Positions 1 through 5,619 of a stretch of 9,102 nucleotides of DNA are shown in pieces. The stretch is from an uncultured Opitutia bacterium. Lineage in GTDB: Bacteria; Verrucomicrobiota; Verrucomicrobiia; Opitutales; UBA953. How positions within the stretch are numbered: the stretch's first letter is position 1; each line of letters begins with the position of its first letter. Below the pieces are notes generated by a model. It did no database searches, was not told the DNA's origin, and saw only the letters and a list, made by a program, of their open reading frames with translations. Position numbers and translations under genes: made by a program. The stretch lies in NCBI GenBank assembly GCA_903829855.1, contig CAIKRN010000133.1, positions 1-9,102 on the forward strand. Reading direction: 5' to 3'.

Positions 1-356
1 CGTAGGCTGAACAGGTTTTTCCGCTGGGCGAAAAGGTGGTCGAACGACGTGCCGCACCATTCGAGCCCCGTGGGGTCGTGGCGCACCGCAAAGGACATCG
101 AGGTGGGCTTGGGCTTCACGCCGAGTTCTTTGAAAAGCCGACAGAGGTGAGGGTAGGTGACCTCGTTGAATACCATGAACCCAGTGTCCATGGGCAGCGC
201 ACGCCCAGTCCCGGGCTCGCCCACGTCAATGGTGTGCGCGTGGCCTCCGGGCCGGGCATCTTGGTCGAAGACGGTGAGGTCGTGGTGCGCGGAGAGGAAC
301 CGCAGGCAACCTAGCCCACCGATCCCAGAGCCGATGATGGCGATGCGTTCACGCAC
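1..356 (-). CDS. FAD/NAD-binding amine-oxidase-like protein (COG2907 type), C-terminus cut off
   Basis: The reverse strand reads open from a GTG at 356 to the window edge, giving 118 residues. It begins VRERIAIIGSGIGGLGCLR, a textbook N-terminal Rossmann fold (G9, G11, G14), followed by the acidic end of strand beta-2 (VFD, residues 29-31) and RPGGH (35-39), the FAD-contact motif of the amine-oxidase/phytoene-desaturase superfamily. Residues 57-64 (DTGFMVFN), 66-70 and the FAQRKN near residues 109-114 fit the predicted NAD/FAD-binding family COG2907. That family is often found next to DUF1365 and cyclopropane-fatty-acid-synthase-like genes, so a role in fatty acid modification is likely, but its exact reaction is not settled here. 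The start overlaps the desaturase stop by 8 nt (356-349), so the two genes are almost certainly co-transcribed and translationally coupled. No earlier in-frame ATG fits as well. The C-terminal substrate domain lies outside the window. Confidence 0.85.
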   Translation of the reverse strand, partial: MRERIAIIGSGIGGLGCLRFLSAHHDLTVFDQDARPGGHAHTIDVGEPGTGRALPMDTGFMVFNEVTYPHLCRLFKELGVKPKPTSMSFAVRHDPTGLEWCGTSFDHLFAQRKNLFSL

Positions 357-1329
357 GCTGCGCCGCGGCTTCAGCCTTCGTCCGCTCGGCTTCGGCGTAG
401 ACGGAGTCCGGCACGCCTTTGAGTCCCCAAATCAGCCCGGTCCATGAAAGCACCTTCAGGCCATAGTAAGTCGGGTCGAATTCCCACCAATAGAAGCCCT
501 GCTTGGTCGTGGCTTGGTAGCGGTGGTGATTATTATGCCAGCCTTCGCCCAAGGTGATGAGCGTGAGGATGAGCGAGTTGCGTGATTCGTCGCCGGTGGT
601 CTTGAAGCGCTTGGAGCCGAAGACGTGCGCGAGCGAGTTAATGCAGCCGGTGCCGTGGAAAAGCACGACGGTGGAGACAATGCCCCAGACAAGCATCTGG
701 GCCCCGGTAGTGTTGTAGCCGTGGGCCGCCAGCCACGCGCCCACTCCGTAGAGGCCGCCGCCCGCAAGCACGGGGATGAGGATGTCGAAACGATTCAAGA
801 ACACGAGCTCGGGGTATTTCGCGAGGTCGGTGATCTTGCTGTAGTCGGTGGGGAAGTTCTTCTTCGAAGTGATCCAGCCGATGTGCGACCACCAAAAGCC
901 GTCGACCACAGGTGAATGCTTATCCTCTTCTTCGTCGGAATGGAGATGGTGGTGTCGATGCGTGCACGCCCACCAAAGGGCGCCGCGTTGCACCGCCGTG
1001 CCGGTCCAGATGGCCATCACGAATTGAAACGCCCGCGAGGTGGAGTAGGTCTTATGCGAGAAGTAGCGGTGCAGGAAGCCGGTGATCGCGAACATCCGGA
1101 AGAAGTAAAGGCCGACGGCCGTCCAGACGGCAATGGGGCTGGCGCCGACCCAAATGACCCCGAGGCAACCCAGGTGCAGAATGAGGAAAGGAATGGAGCG
1201 CACCCAATCCACCCGCTTAGGGCCTTGCTGGAGGACGGCTACACCCTCGGGGATATAGTCCGCATCAAACCAGCGCACTAAGGCACGGAAGAAGCCGCTT
1301 TTAGGCAGAGAGGGAAGGGGGGCGGCCAT
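349..1329 (-). CDS. Membrane fatty acid desaturase (acyl-CoA delta-9-like)
   Basis: This 326-residue integral membrane di-iron desaturase should insert a double bond into a membrane acyl chain using oxygen and an electron donor. All three histidine boxes are present: HRYFSH at residues 87-92, HRHHH at 124-128 and HNNHH at 265-269. Their spacing matches the stearoyl-CoA/acyl-lipid delta-9 desaturase family. Hydrophobic stretches lie at about 46-63, 66-84, 183-200 and 210-230, and the length is normal for bacterial members. The C-terminus is a charged Ala/Glu-rich tail. The ATG at 1329 has no Shine-Dalgarno sequence; upstream is a CCCCC tract and a TATCTA hexamer. The gene leads a minus-strand operon with the overlapping FAD protein, which supports joint lipid modification. 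Position of the double bond and acyl carrier (CoA, ACP or phospholipid) cannot be told from sequence. Confidence 0.93.
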   Translation of the reverse strand: MAAPLPSLPKSGFFRALVRWFDADYIPEGVAVLQQGPKRVDWVRSIPFLILHLGCLGVIWVGASPIAVWTAVGLYFFRMFAITGFLHRYFSHKTYSTSRAFQFVMAIWTGTAVQRGALWWACTHRHHHLHSDEEEDKHSPVVDGFWWSHIGWITSKKNFPTDYSKITDLAKYPELVFLNRFDILIPVLAGGGLYGVGAWLAAHGYNTTGAQMLVWGIVSTVVLFHGTGCINSLAHVFGSKRFKTTGDESRNSLILTLITLGEGWHNNHHRYQATTKQGFYWWEFDPTYYGLKVLSWTGLIWGLKGVPDSVYAEAERTKAEAAAQRA

Positions 1330-1453
1330 CTTTGGGGGAGTTAGATAGGGAGTGGCGAGTTCGCAACTGCTTTGACGATTTTCTCCCCCCTCCCAGTATT
1401 CAAGTCAGGTAGACAAAATCGCCTGCCCGCCACGCTCCTTAAATAACAACGCA
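1330..1453. promoter_or_regulatory. Divergent intergenic region between desaturase and sigma-factor genes
   Basis: These 124 bp must carry the promoters of both the lipid operon (minus) and the sigma cluster (plus). Candidate elements visible by eye are a reverse-strand TATCTA at 1347-1342, 12 nt before the desaturase ATG, and a plus-strand TTAAAT at 1439-1444, 9 nt before the sigma-factor ATG. A TTGACG (1372-1377) with TATTCA (1397-1402) is spaced 19 bp, longer than ideal. No clear operator palindrome was seen. The boxes are guesses; only the regulatory nature of the divergent gap is well supported. Confidence 0.4.
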
Positions 1454-1957
1454 ATGTCCGATGCCCACGCCGATCAGGATTGGCGGGCCTGGTTCGCCGA
1501 AAACGGTGCCCGGCTCCGGCTCATTGCGCGCCAATGGACCCGGAGCGAGGCCGATGCCGATGATGTCGTGCAGGAGGCATTTGTACGCTTTTGGAAACAT
1601 CAACGTCACCTTCCTGGCAATCCGAACGCCCTCGTGGTGACTTCGATTCGCCGCGCGGCCCTAGATTTGCTGCGCCGCTCGGATCGCCGCTCCGTCCGGG
1701 AGCAAGCCGTCGGCGCGGACATGGAGACGGTGTCCTGGTTCGAGCCCGAAGCCGACCCGCGCCTGCAGTCCTTAGCTGATTCACTCAAGCTGCTCCCACC
1801 CGAACAGCGCGAGGTGGTGGTGCTCAAGGTCTGGGGTGACCTGACTTTTGATCAGATCGGCGAACAACTTTTGATTTCTCCAAACACCGCGGCCTCGCGG
1901 TGGCGCTATGCCATGGAGGCCCTGCGCAAACACATCACCGTCCGCACCCATGACTGA
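1454..1957 (+). CDS. ECF-type RNA polymerase sigma factor
   Basis: At 167 residues this has the two-domain architecture of an extracytoplasmic-function sigma-70 factor. Sigma region 2 spans about residues 13-80, with the polymerase-binding region 2.2 motif DADDVVQEAFVRFW at 34-47 and a basic DNA-melting/-10 segment (RR, DLLRRSDRR) at 66-79. Region 4 spans about 105-160 and contains LPPEQREVVVLKVWGDLTF followed by the -35-binding helix-turn-helix (about 131-158, with SPNTAASRWRYAMEALRK). There is no extra C-terminal domain. The gene is followed by a membrane protein whose ATG overlaps its stop region by 8 nt (1950-1957), the usual place for an anti-sigma factor, and then by a secreted PDZ protein. 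The ATG has no Shine-Dalgarno. Subgroup and target promoter cannot be assigned by eye; autoregulation is typical for ECF factors but unproven here. Confidence 0.92.
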   Translation: MSDAHADQDWRAWFAENGARLRLIARQWTRSEADADDVVQEAFVRFWKHQRHLPGNPNALVVTSIRRAALDLLRRSDRRSVREQAVGADMETVSWFEPEADPRLQSLADSLKLLPPEQREVVVLKVWGDLTFDQIGEQLLISPNTAASRWRYAMEALRKHITVRTHD

Positions 1958-2369
1958 CCCCGACCACGATCTCGAACAGGCCCTCGCCGCTCTCCGCCCG
2001 CGTCCGCCCGGACCGGCCGTACTCGCGCGCCTTGCCCGCGACCTCGATGCGCCGGTCTCTGCCCGCGGCCCAATCATCGCCTGGTCCGCGGGTCTCGCCG
2101 CCCTCGCCGCGGTGTTCGTGGCCGCTTTCCTTTTCCTGGGCTTCCGGGGCGAGGTTGAGGCTCCTTCGTATCAATTAGTCCGGGCCGATCAGTCCCCGGC
2201 GGATGTGCAATTCTACCGCCCCGTGCGACTCGCCGATGGTTCCTTCGTCCGCCCGGTCCGCGTGCGCTGGGATGATACGACCCGCTGGGAAGATCCCCGC
2301 AGTAACACCCGCCTGATTAATTACCGCCCGAACGATCAGTTCGCCCTCCTGCCGCTCGAGACCAACTGA
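1950..2369 (+). CDS. Putative single-pass membrane anti-sigma factor
   Basis: The chosen start is the ATG at 1950, which overlaps the sigma gene's terminal ATGACTGA and gives 139 residues; an in-frame ATG at 1908 lies deep inside the sigma gene and is less likely. The protein has a short cytoplasmic segment of about 40 residues rich in Leu, Pro and Arg (LEQALAALRPRPPGP), one strong transmembrane helix at about 41-65, and an outer domain of about 74 residues with Trp, Arg and Asp. Translational coupling to an ECF sigma gene plus this topology is the basis for the anti-sigma call. It lacks the His-x3-Cys-x2-Cys signature of zinc anti-sigma domains, and its cytoplasmic part is much shorter than a usual anti-sigma domain. 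The sigma-binding role is therefore an inference from position. It could instead be an accessory membrane protein. Confidence 0.7.
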   Translation: MTDPDHDLEQALAALRPRPPGPAVLARLARDLDAPVSARGPIIAWSAGLAALAAVFVAAFLFLGFRGEVEAPSYQLVRADQSPADVQFYRPVRLADGSFVRPVRVRWDDTTRWEDPRSNTRLINYRPNDQFALLPLETN

Positions 2370-2398
2370 ACAAATCCGCCCGCCCGCGCCGCTCACTC

Positions 2399-2404
2399 TA
2401 AAAT
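2399..2404 (+). promoter_or_regulatory. Possible -10 element for a leaderless PDZ-gene transcript
   Basis: TAAAAT lies 6 nt upstream of the ATG at 2411, exactly where a -10 box would place the transcription start at the initiation codon. No recognisable -35 box is seen 16-18 bp further up and there is no Shine-Dalgarno. It may mean that the PDZ gene has its own promoter in addition to read-through from the sigma operon. This is a pattern guess only. Confidence 0.25.
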
Positions 2405-2410
2405 AAACTT

Positions 2411-3472
2411 ATGAATACGTTCCGCCAGATTCCCCTCCACATGCTCCTGCTCGCCGGCCTGGTCGCTCCGCTCGCCGCGGAGCCGAAGACCGCTCCCGGT
2501 ACGCGCGTCACGGCCTCCTCGGAAGCCGTCGCCTACGCGGGTTTGAATGTCGGTAGCCGCGCTGCGCAAGCCGTCGCCGGTCTCGCCGACGGCGTGGGCG
2601 TGCAGGTCGGCTTCATCGATCCGTCCGGCCCTTCGTTCGGTAAGGTCGAAGAGGGTGATATCCTCACGCGGCTCGACGACCAGGTGCTCTTCAATGCCGA
2701 GCAGTTCCGCGCCTTGGTGCGCACGCACCAGCCGGGTGATAAGGTGAAGCTCACCCTCCTGCGCGGCGCGGAGCCACAGTTAATCGAACTGAAACTCGGC
2801 ACGCGTCAAGTCGCCCGGTCCGAAGCCCCCGCCTTGCGTAAGGATGCCAGCCCGCAAGCGAACAGCGCCGCCAAGGCCGCTGCGCCGGGGCGCAGTCGCG
2901 TGATCATCAATGGTAATGCTATCGAGATCGACCCCAACGGCTCCGCGGTGCAGGTCGGGCCTAGTCAGGCCATCACGATCGGCCCCGATGCTTTTCAGGG
3001 CTTACCTCCTGGCATTCGCAAGCAACTTGAGGACCTCGGCTTCTCTCCTGGTCTAATGCCGTCCGCACCCGCTCCGCGCGCCCGCGCTCAGGCCCCCGCC
3101 GCCGATGCGTTGGCCGTCGCCCCGCCCTCGGGTTCGTCCTCCTCCCATTCGTTCTCGTTCAGTTTCGGCAACGGCGCATCGTCGACTTCCAACTCGGTCG
3201 CCTCCGATGGCGAAGGGACGGTTTCGCTGGAGACGAAAGACGGCAAGAAGCACGCGGTGATTAAGGATGCCGACGGCAAGACGCTCTTCGATGGCGAGGT
3301 GACCACGCCAGAGCAGCTAAAGGCGATGCCCCCAGATCTTCGCCGCCGCCTGAAAATCGTGGAGGGTAAGGGCTTCTCGATTCCAGGCTTCCCGCTCTCC
3401 CCGTCGCCGTCGCCTAAAACGACGCCCGCCGAGGAACCTCAGAAGAAGTATGACCCGAAGCAGGGTGCCTGA
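2411..3472 (+). CDS. Secreted PDZ-domain protein of the sigma-factor cluster
   Basis: This 353-residue exported protein starts with a Sec signal peptide (residues 1-23, hydrophobic core MLLLAGLVAPLAA, cleavage near AA|EP). A PDZ domain occupies about residues 42-130 (AYAGLNVG, then VQVGFIDPSGPSFGKVEEGDILTRLDD and GDKVKLTLLRG), matching the peptide-binding PDZ of HtrA/RseP-type proteins. No protease domain, Ser-His-Asp triad or HExxH motif is present. The rest is a linker, a segment at 162-212, a Ser/Phe-rich low-complexity stretch (239-263), a second segment at 268-325 and a Pro/Lys tail. The 162-212 and 268-325 segments each end in a similar helix (LPPGIRKQLEDLG and MPPDLRRRLKIVEG). It sits 41 nt after the putative anti-sigma gene and before a strong terminator. 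A role as periplasmic sensor or adaptor for the anti-sigma is plausible but inferred. Confidence 0.8.
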   Translation: MNTFRQIPLHMLLLAGLVAPLAAEPKTAPGTRVTASSEAVAYAGLNVGSRAAQAVAGLADGVGVQVGFIDPSGPSFGKVEEGDILTRLDDQVLFNAEQFRALVRTHQPGDKVKLTLLRGAEPQLIELKLGTRQVARSEAPALRKDASPQANSAAKAAAPGRSRVIINGNAIEIDPNGSAVQVGPSQAITIGPDAFQGLPPGIRKQLEDLGFSPGLMPSAPAPRARAQAPAADALAVAPPSGSSSSHSFSFSFGNGASSTSNSVASDGEGTVSLETKDGKKHAVIKDADGKTLFDGEVTTPEQLKAMPPDLRRRLKIVEGKGFSIPGFPLSPSPSPKTTPAEEPQKKYDPKQGA

Positions 3473-3493
3473 GGCTTCCGTCTTAAGATAAAT

Positions 3494-3525
3494 AAAAAAG
3501 GCCTCCCGTGACGGAGGCCTTTTTT
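3494..3525. terminator. Bidirectional intrinsic terminator
   Basis: A perfect 13-nt inverted repeat (AAAAAAGGCCTCC at 3494-3506, its complement at 3513-3525) closes a 6-nt CGTGAC loop. The GC core is GGCCTCC, flanked by six A on one side and six T on the other, so it works as a Rho-independent terminator in both directions. It lies 21 nt after the stop of the PDZ gene (plus) and 6 nt beyond the stop of the convergent YHYH gene (minus), and so serves both. Confidence 0.95.
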
Positions 3526-3531
3526 GTCGGC

Positions 3532-4569
3532 TTATTTAGGGGCGCCTTCGGGGGGCGGGCCATCGGGGGGCGGGCCGCCGAAACCACCCGGGGGCGGGCC
3601 TTTCTTGCCCTTACCTTTACCTCCGGGACCGCCTTGGCCGCCGAGGTTGGAGTGCGGGTCCATATTGCGCTTACTGAAGGAAGGGTCGGGCGTGCCCTTG
3701 AACTTGCGCGGGATGAAGGGGTAATCCTCGGTGAGCACATAGTAATAAGTGCCCTTAGGGAATTCCGGCGTGAGGCCCGTGCGCCCGCCAAACTCGTCGA
3801 GGTCGCCCAAGCCGGCGACATATTCGTAATCGAGACTAAAGGAGCCGTCGGGCTTGCCGGTCGGGCTTTCCTTGCCGTCGCCCCCGCGCTCGGCGGTCTT
3901 CAAGCGATAGCTGCTCTTCATGACCTTGAGGGGGCTCTTGGGGTCAGCGGGGTCCGTGGGTGCTAGGATGGCGTAGACGGGGAAGCCGTCCGCGGCCCAG
4001 CCGACATGCGTCATTTTCTTTTCGCCGCCAGAGAGTCGCTCCACGAGTAGGGTGGGGAGGCCGTGGTAATGGTAGGCGCCGTTGGGCTGCACATGGCCAT
4101 GATTCTGGTCGAGCCCGAGGCCGGTCTTAATCCTCGGCGTGGTACCCATCTCGGTGTTACTCATGAGCGCCTCGTAGTGCCAGGGGTTGCTACGGTCGCC
4201 GTCGTTATAGACTTCGGCGGTGCCCGGATCGAAGACCACGCCGTTCAGGGCGACGCCCCAAGCCGACATCATCCGCCCGGTCGCGCCCCCTTCGAGCGGC
4301 TTGGGGTTGGCCGGCACTTCGAGGTGATACTTCTGCTCGGAGATGGCGTTGGGGTTCCCGCGGTTCGGGAACTTGGAGACTTTATGGTCCGGGATCCCGT
4401 TCGATTCGATGATGCGCTTCTCACCTTTGACGGTGATGGTGACTTTGTTCTGGGCGGGCGGCTGGGCGTCCGCGGGATTCAACGCCGGACCTTTGGCGGT
4501 TTCGGCCCCGACCAGGTTGGCGGCGAGGCTCCCGAGGAGGATGGTAATGAGGGAACGTACGGGGGTCAT
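3532..4569 (-). CDS. Secreted YHYH-domain protein
   Basis: The 345-residue product begins with a Sec signal peptide (about residues 1-22, SLITILLGSLAANLVGA, cleavage near GA|ET). The core of about 85-292 is a YHYH domain: GVALNGVVFD at 105-114, then DQNHGHVQPNGAYHYHGLP (154-172), with the name-giving YHYH at 166-169, then WAADGFPVYA at 191-200 and DEFGGRTGLTPEFPKGTYYY at about 258-277. The function of this family is unknown; the clustered His residues suggest metal binding or catalysis, which is inference. The last 37 residues (309-345) are an extreme Gly/Pro/Lys low-complexity tail (KGKGKKG, GPPPDGPPP), probably surface-exposed or disordered. The ATG at 4569 lacks a Shine-Dalgarno. The gene stands alone on its strand, convergent with the PDZ gene and divergent from the DUF420 gene. 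Confidence 0.88.
   Translation of the reverse strand: MTPVRSLITILLGSLAANLVGAETAKGPALNPADAQPPAQNKVTITVKGEKRIIESNGIPDHKVSKFPNRGNPNAISEQKYHLEVPANPKPLEGGATGRMMSAWGVALNGVVFDPGTAEVYNDGDRSNPWHYEALMSNTEMGTTPRIKTGLGLDQNHGHVQPNGAYHYHGLPTLLVERLSGGEKKMTHVGWAADGFPVYAILAPTDPADPKSPLKVMKSSYRLKTAERGGDGKESPTGKPDGSFSLDYEYVAGLGDLDEFGGRTGLTPEFPKGTYYYVLTEDYPFIPRKFKGTPDPSFSKRNMDPHSNLGGQGGPGGKGKGKKGPPPGGFGGPPPDGPPPEGAPK
3549..3600. repeat. Short GC-rich direct repeats with G-quadruplex pattern
   Basis: Three near-copies of CGGGGGGCGGGCC lie at 3549-3561, 3564-3576 and 3589-3600 on the plus strand; the third has one G fewer. They encode the GPPP-type repeats of the YHYH protein tail on the minus strand. Positions 3550-3574 hold four G-runs of at least three with loops of 1, 5 and 1 nt, which fits the canonical G-quadruplex pattern. 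Whether it folds in the cell is unknown. Confidence 0.6.
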
Positions 4570-4665
4570 GGGATTTGACCAATATGTTAGCAGATGCCCC
4601 CTTAAGGGAAGGTTAAGCGGGGCTGGAGGTTTGCTTTTTCGCCCCCTCCCTGTCTTTTAAGCACC
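4570..4665. promoter_or_regulatory. Divergent intergenic region (YHYH gene / DUF420 gene)
   Basis: This 96-bp gap separates two divergent starts and must hold both promoters. It contains a 10-bp perfect palindrome CCCTTAAGGG at 4599-4608, a possible operator. A weak plus-strand promoter candidate is TTGCTT (4631-4636) with TTTTAA (4655-4660), spaced 18 bp and ending 5 nt before the DUF420 ATG. A reverse-strand TAACAT lies 14 nt before the YHYH ATG. No Shine-Dalgarno is present for either gene. Confidence 0.35.
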
Positions 4666-5148
4666 ATGGTTTCCACGACTGAACTCCTTTCCCGCGGTGT
4701 TGCCGCTCTGAACGCCCTCGCCACGGTTTTCCTGCTCATCGGCGTCTTCCGCATCAAGGCCGGGGATCGGGCCGGCCACGGTAAGGCGATGGGCTGGGCG
4801 GTCGTCACTTCGGCCCTCTTCCTGGCCCTTTACTTGGCCTCGAAGGTCCACCTGTGGGTCGCCCTGCATAAGACCAACGTGCTCTACCGCCCGGAGGTCG
4901 GCCTGACTTGGGACAAGCTCCTGTATTACATCATCCTCTTCCCGCACATCCTGCTCGCCATCCTGGTCACCCCCTTCGTCCTCCGCGCCGTCTGGCTCGC
5001 CAAGCAGGATCGCCTCGCGGAGCACAAGCAACTCGTCCGCTGGGTCTTCCCGGTCTGGCTCTATGTGTCCGTCACGGGCGTCATCGTCTGGGGCTTCATG
5101 GAGTTCAGCGGTTCGCTGGCGGCCGCCGCTCAGCAGGCGGTGAAGTGA
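4666..5148 (+). CDS. DUF420 four-helix membrane protein (CtaM/YozB-like)
   Basis: The 160-residue protein has four predicted transmembrane helices at about 10-30, 42-66, 85-108 and 125-147. Features of the DUF420 family are the charged loop GHGKAM (37-42), KVH in helix 2 (60-62), FPHILLA in helix 3 (92-98), EHKQLVRW (119-126) and FPVWLYVSVTGVIVW in helix 4 (128-142). Four histidines (38, 62, 94, 120) sit at conserved-looking places and could bind a metal or haem. The Bacillus and Staphylococcus relatives YozB/CtaM are linked to maturation of cytochrome aa3 oxidase; that role here is an inference, since no oxidase genes are in the window. The chosen ATG immediately precedes helix 1. The next gene starts 57 nt downstream on the same strand. 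Confidence 0.85.
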   Translation: MVSTTELLSRGVAALNALATVFLLIGVFRIKAGDRAGHGKAMGWAVVTSALFLALYLASKVHLWVALHKTNVLYRPEVGLTWDKLLYYIILFPHILLAILVTPFVLRAVWLAKQDRLAEHKQLVRWVFPVWLYVSVTGVIVWGFMEFSGSLAAAAQQAVK

Positions 5149-5205
5149 GTCGGTGATTTTCCCCTCGCCCCGTAGTTAATTTCTGCTTTCACTTCGGGCG
5201 TCGTC

Positions 5206-5574
5206 ATGGAAAGCGAGCCGCAATCCCGAAACCCTCAGATGGAGAATATGTTCCTGTGGGCCTCGTTCATCGCCTTCTGCTCGGTGGTCGCTTTGACTTG
5301 GTCGACTTACAGCGATGAGACTGAGCGCTTGCAGGCCCTGCGCGCCAGCGAGCATCAAAAAGAAAAGGCTTACACGGCCGTCGAGCGCACGCGCGATCAG
5401 ACGGGCCGCTACCTTGATCGTTTTAGCCGCGACCCAGAATTCGTGCGCGACCAAGCTCGCGAACGCATGGGCGTCGCCGAGTCTGGTGAGATTGTGATTC
5501 GGATCGACGGTGCCCGTGGCCTCGCGGCCCCGAAGCCGGCGACGCCTGCTCCGCCCGCCTCCGCCTCCCGCTAA
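5206..5574 (+). CDS. Septum formation initiator protein (DivIC/FtsB family)
   Basis: The 122-residue bitopic protein has a short cytoplasmic N-terminus, one transmembrane helix at about 16-34, a charged heptad-like coiled coil at about 36-72 (DETERLQALRASEHQKEKAY) and the family's C-terminal motif at 76-100 (DPEFVRDQARERMGVAESGE, then IVIRI). This layout is that of FtsB/DivIC, which forms a coiled-coil complex with FtsL and FtsQ/DivIB to activate septal peptidoglycan synthesis. After the motif comes an Ala/Pro-rich tail (107-122). The ATG at 5206 is preferred; an in-frame ATG at residue 12 or 15 would still keep the helix. argH begins 45 nt downstream. Confidence in the family is high, in the exact orthologue (FtsB or DivIC) lower. 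Confidence 0.85.
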   Translation: MESEPQSRNPQMENMFLWASFIAFCSVVALTWSTYSDETERLQALRASEHQKEKAYTAVERTRDQTGRYLDRFSRDPEFVRDQARERMGVAESGEIVIRIDGARGLAAPKPATPAPPASASR

Positions 5575-5619
5575 GCATCCTTGCTTGCCTGCCCACCGTT
5601 CCGCGGGCATTGCTTGCTC

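Noticed and set aside
36..314. Plus-strand open frame at the left end
   Set aside because: It overlaps the reverse-strand FAD-binding gene, whose Rossmann motif is unmistakable.
1908..1949. Upstream ATG for the putative anti-sigma gene
   Set aside because: It would extend 50 nt back into the sigma gene; the ATG at 1950 gives the common ATGA-type coupling and a more sensible N-terminus.
5581..5619. Upstream TTG extension of argH
   Set aside because: The 13 extra residues do not resemble ArgH N-termini, while the ATG at 5620 gives a product of the normal length starting just before WGGRF.
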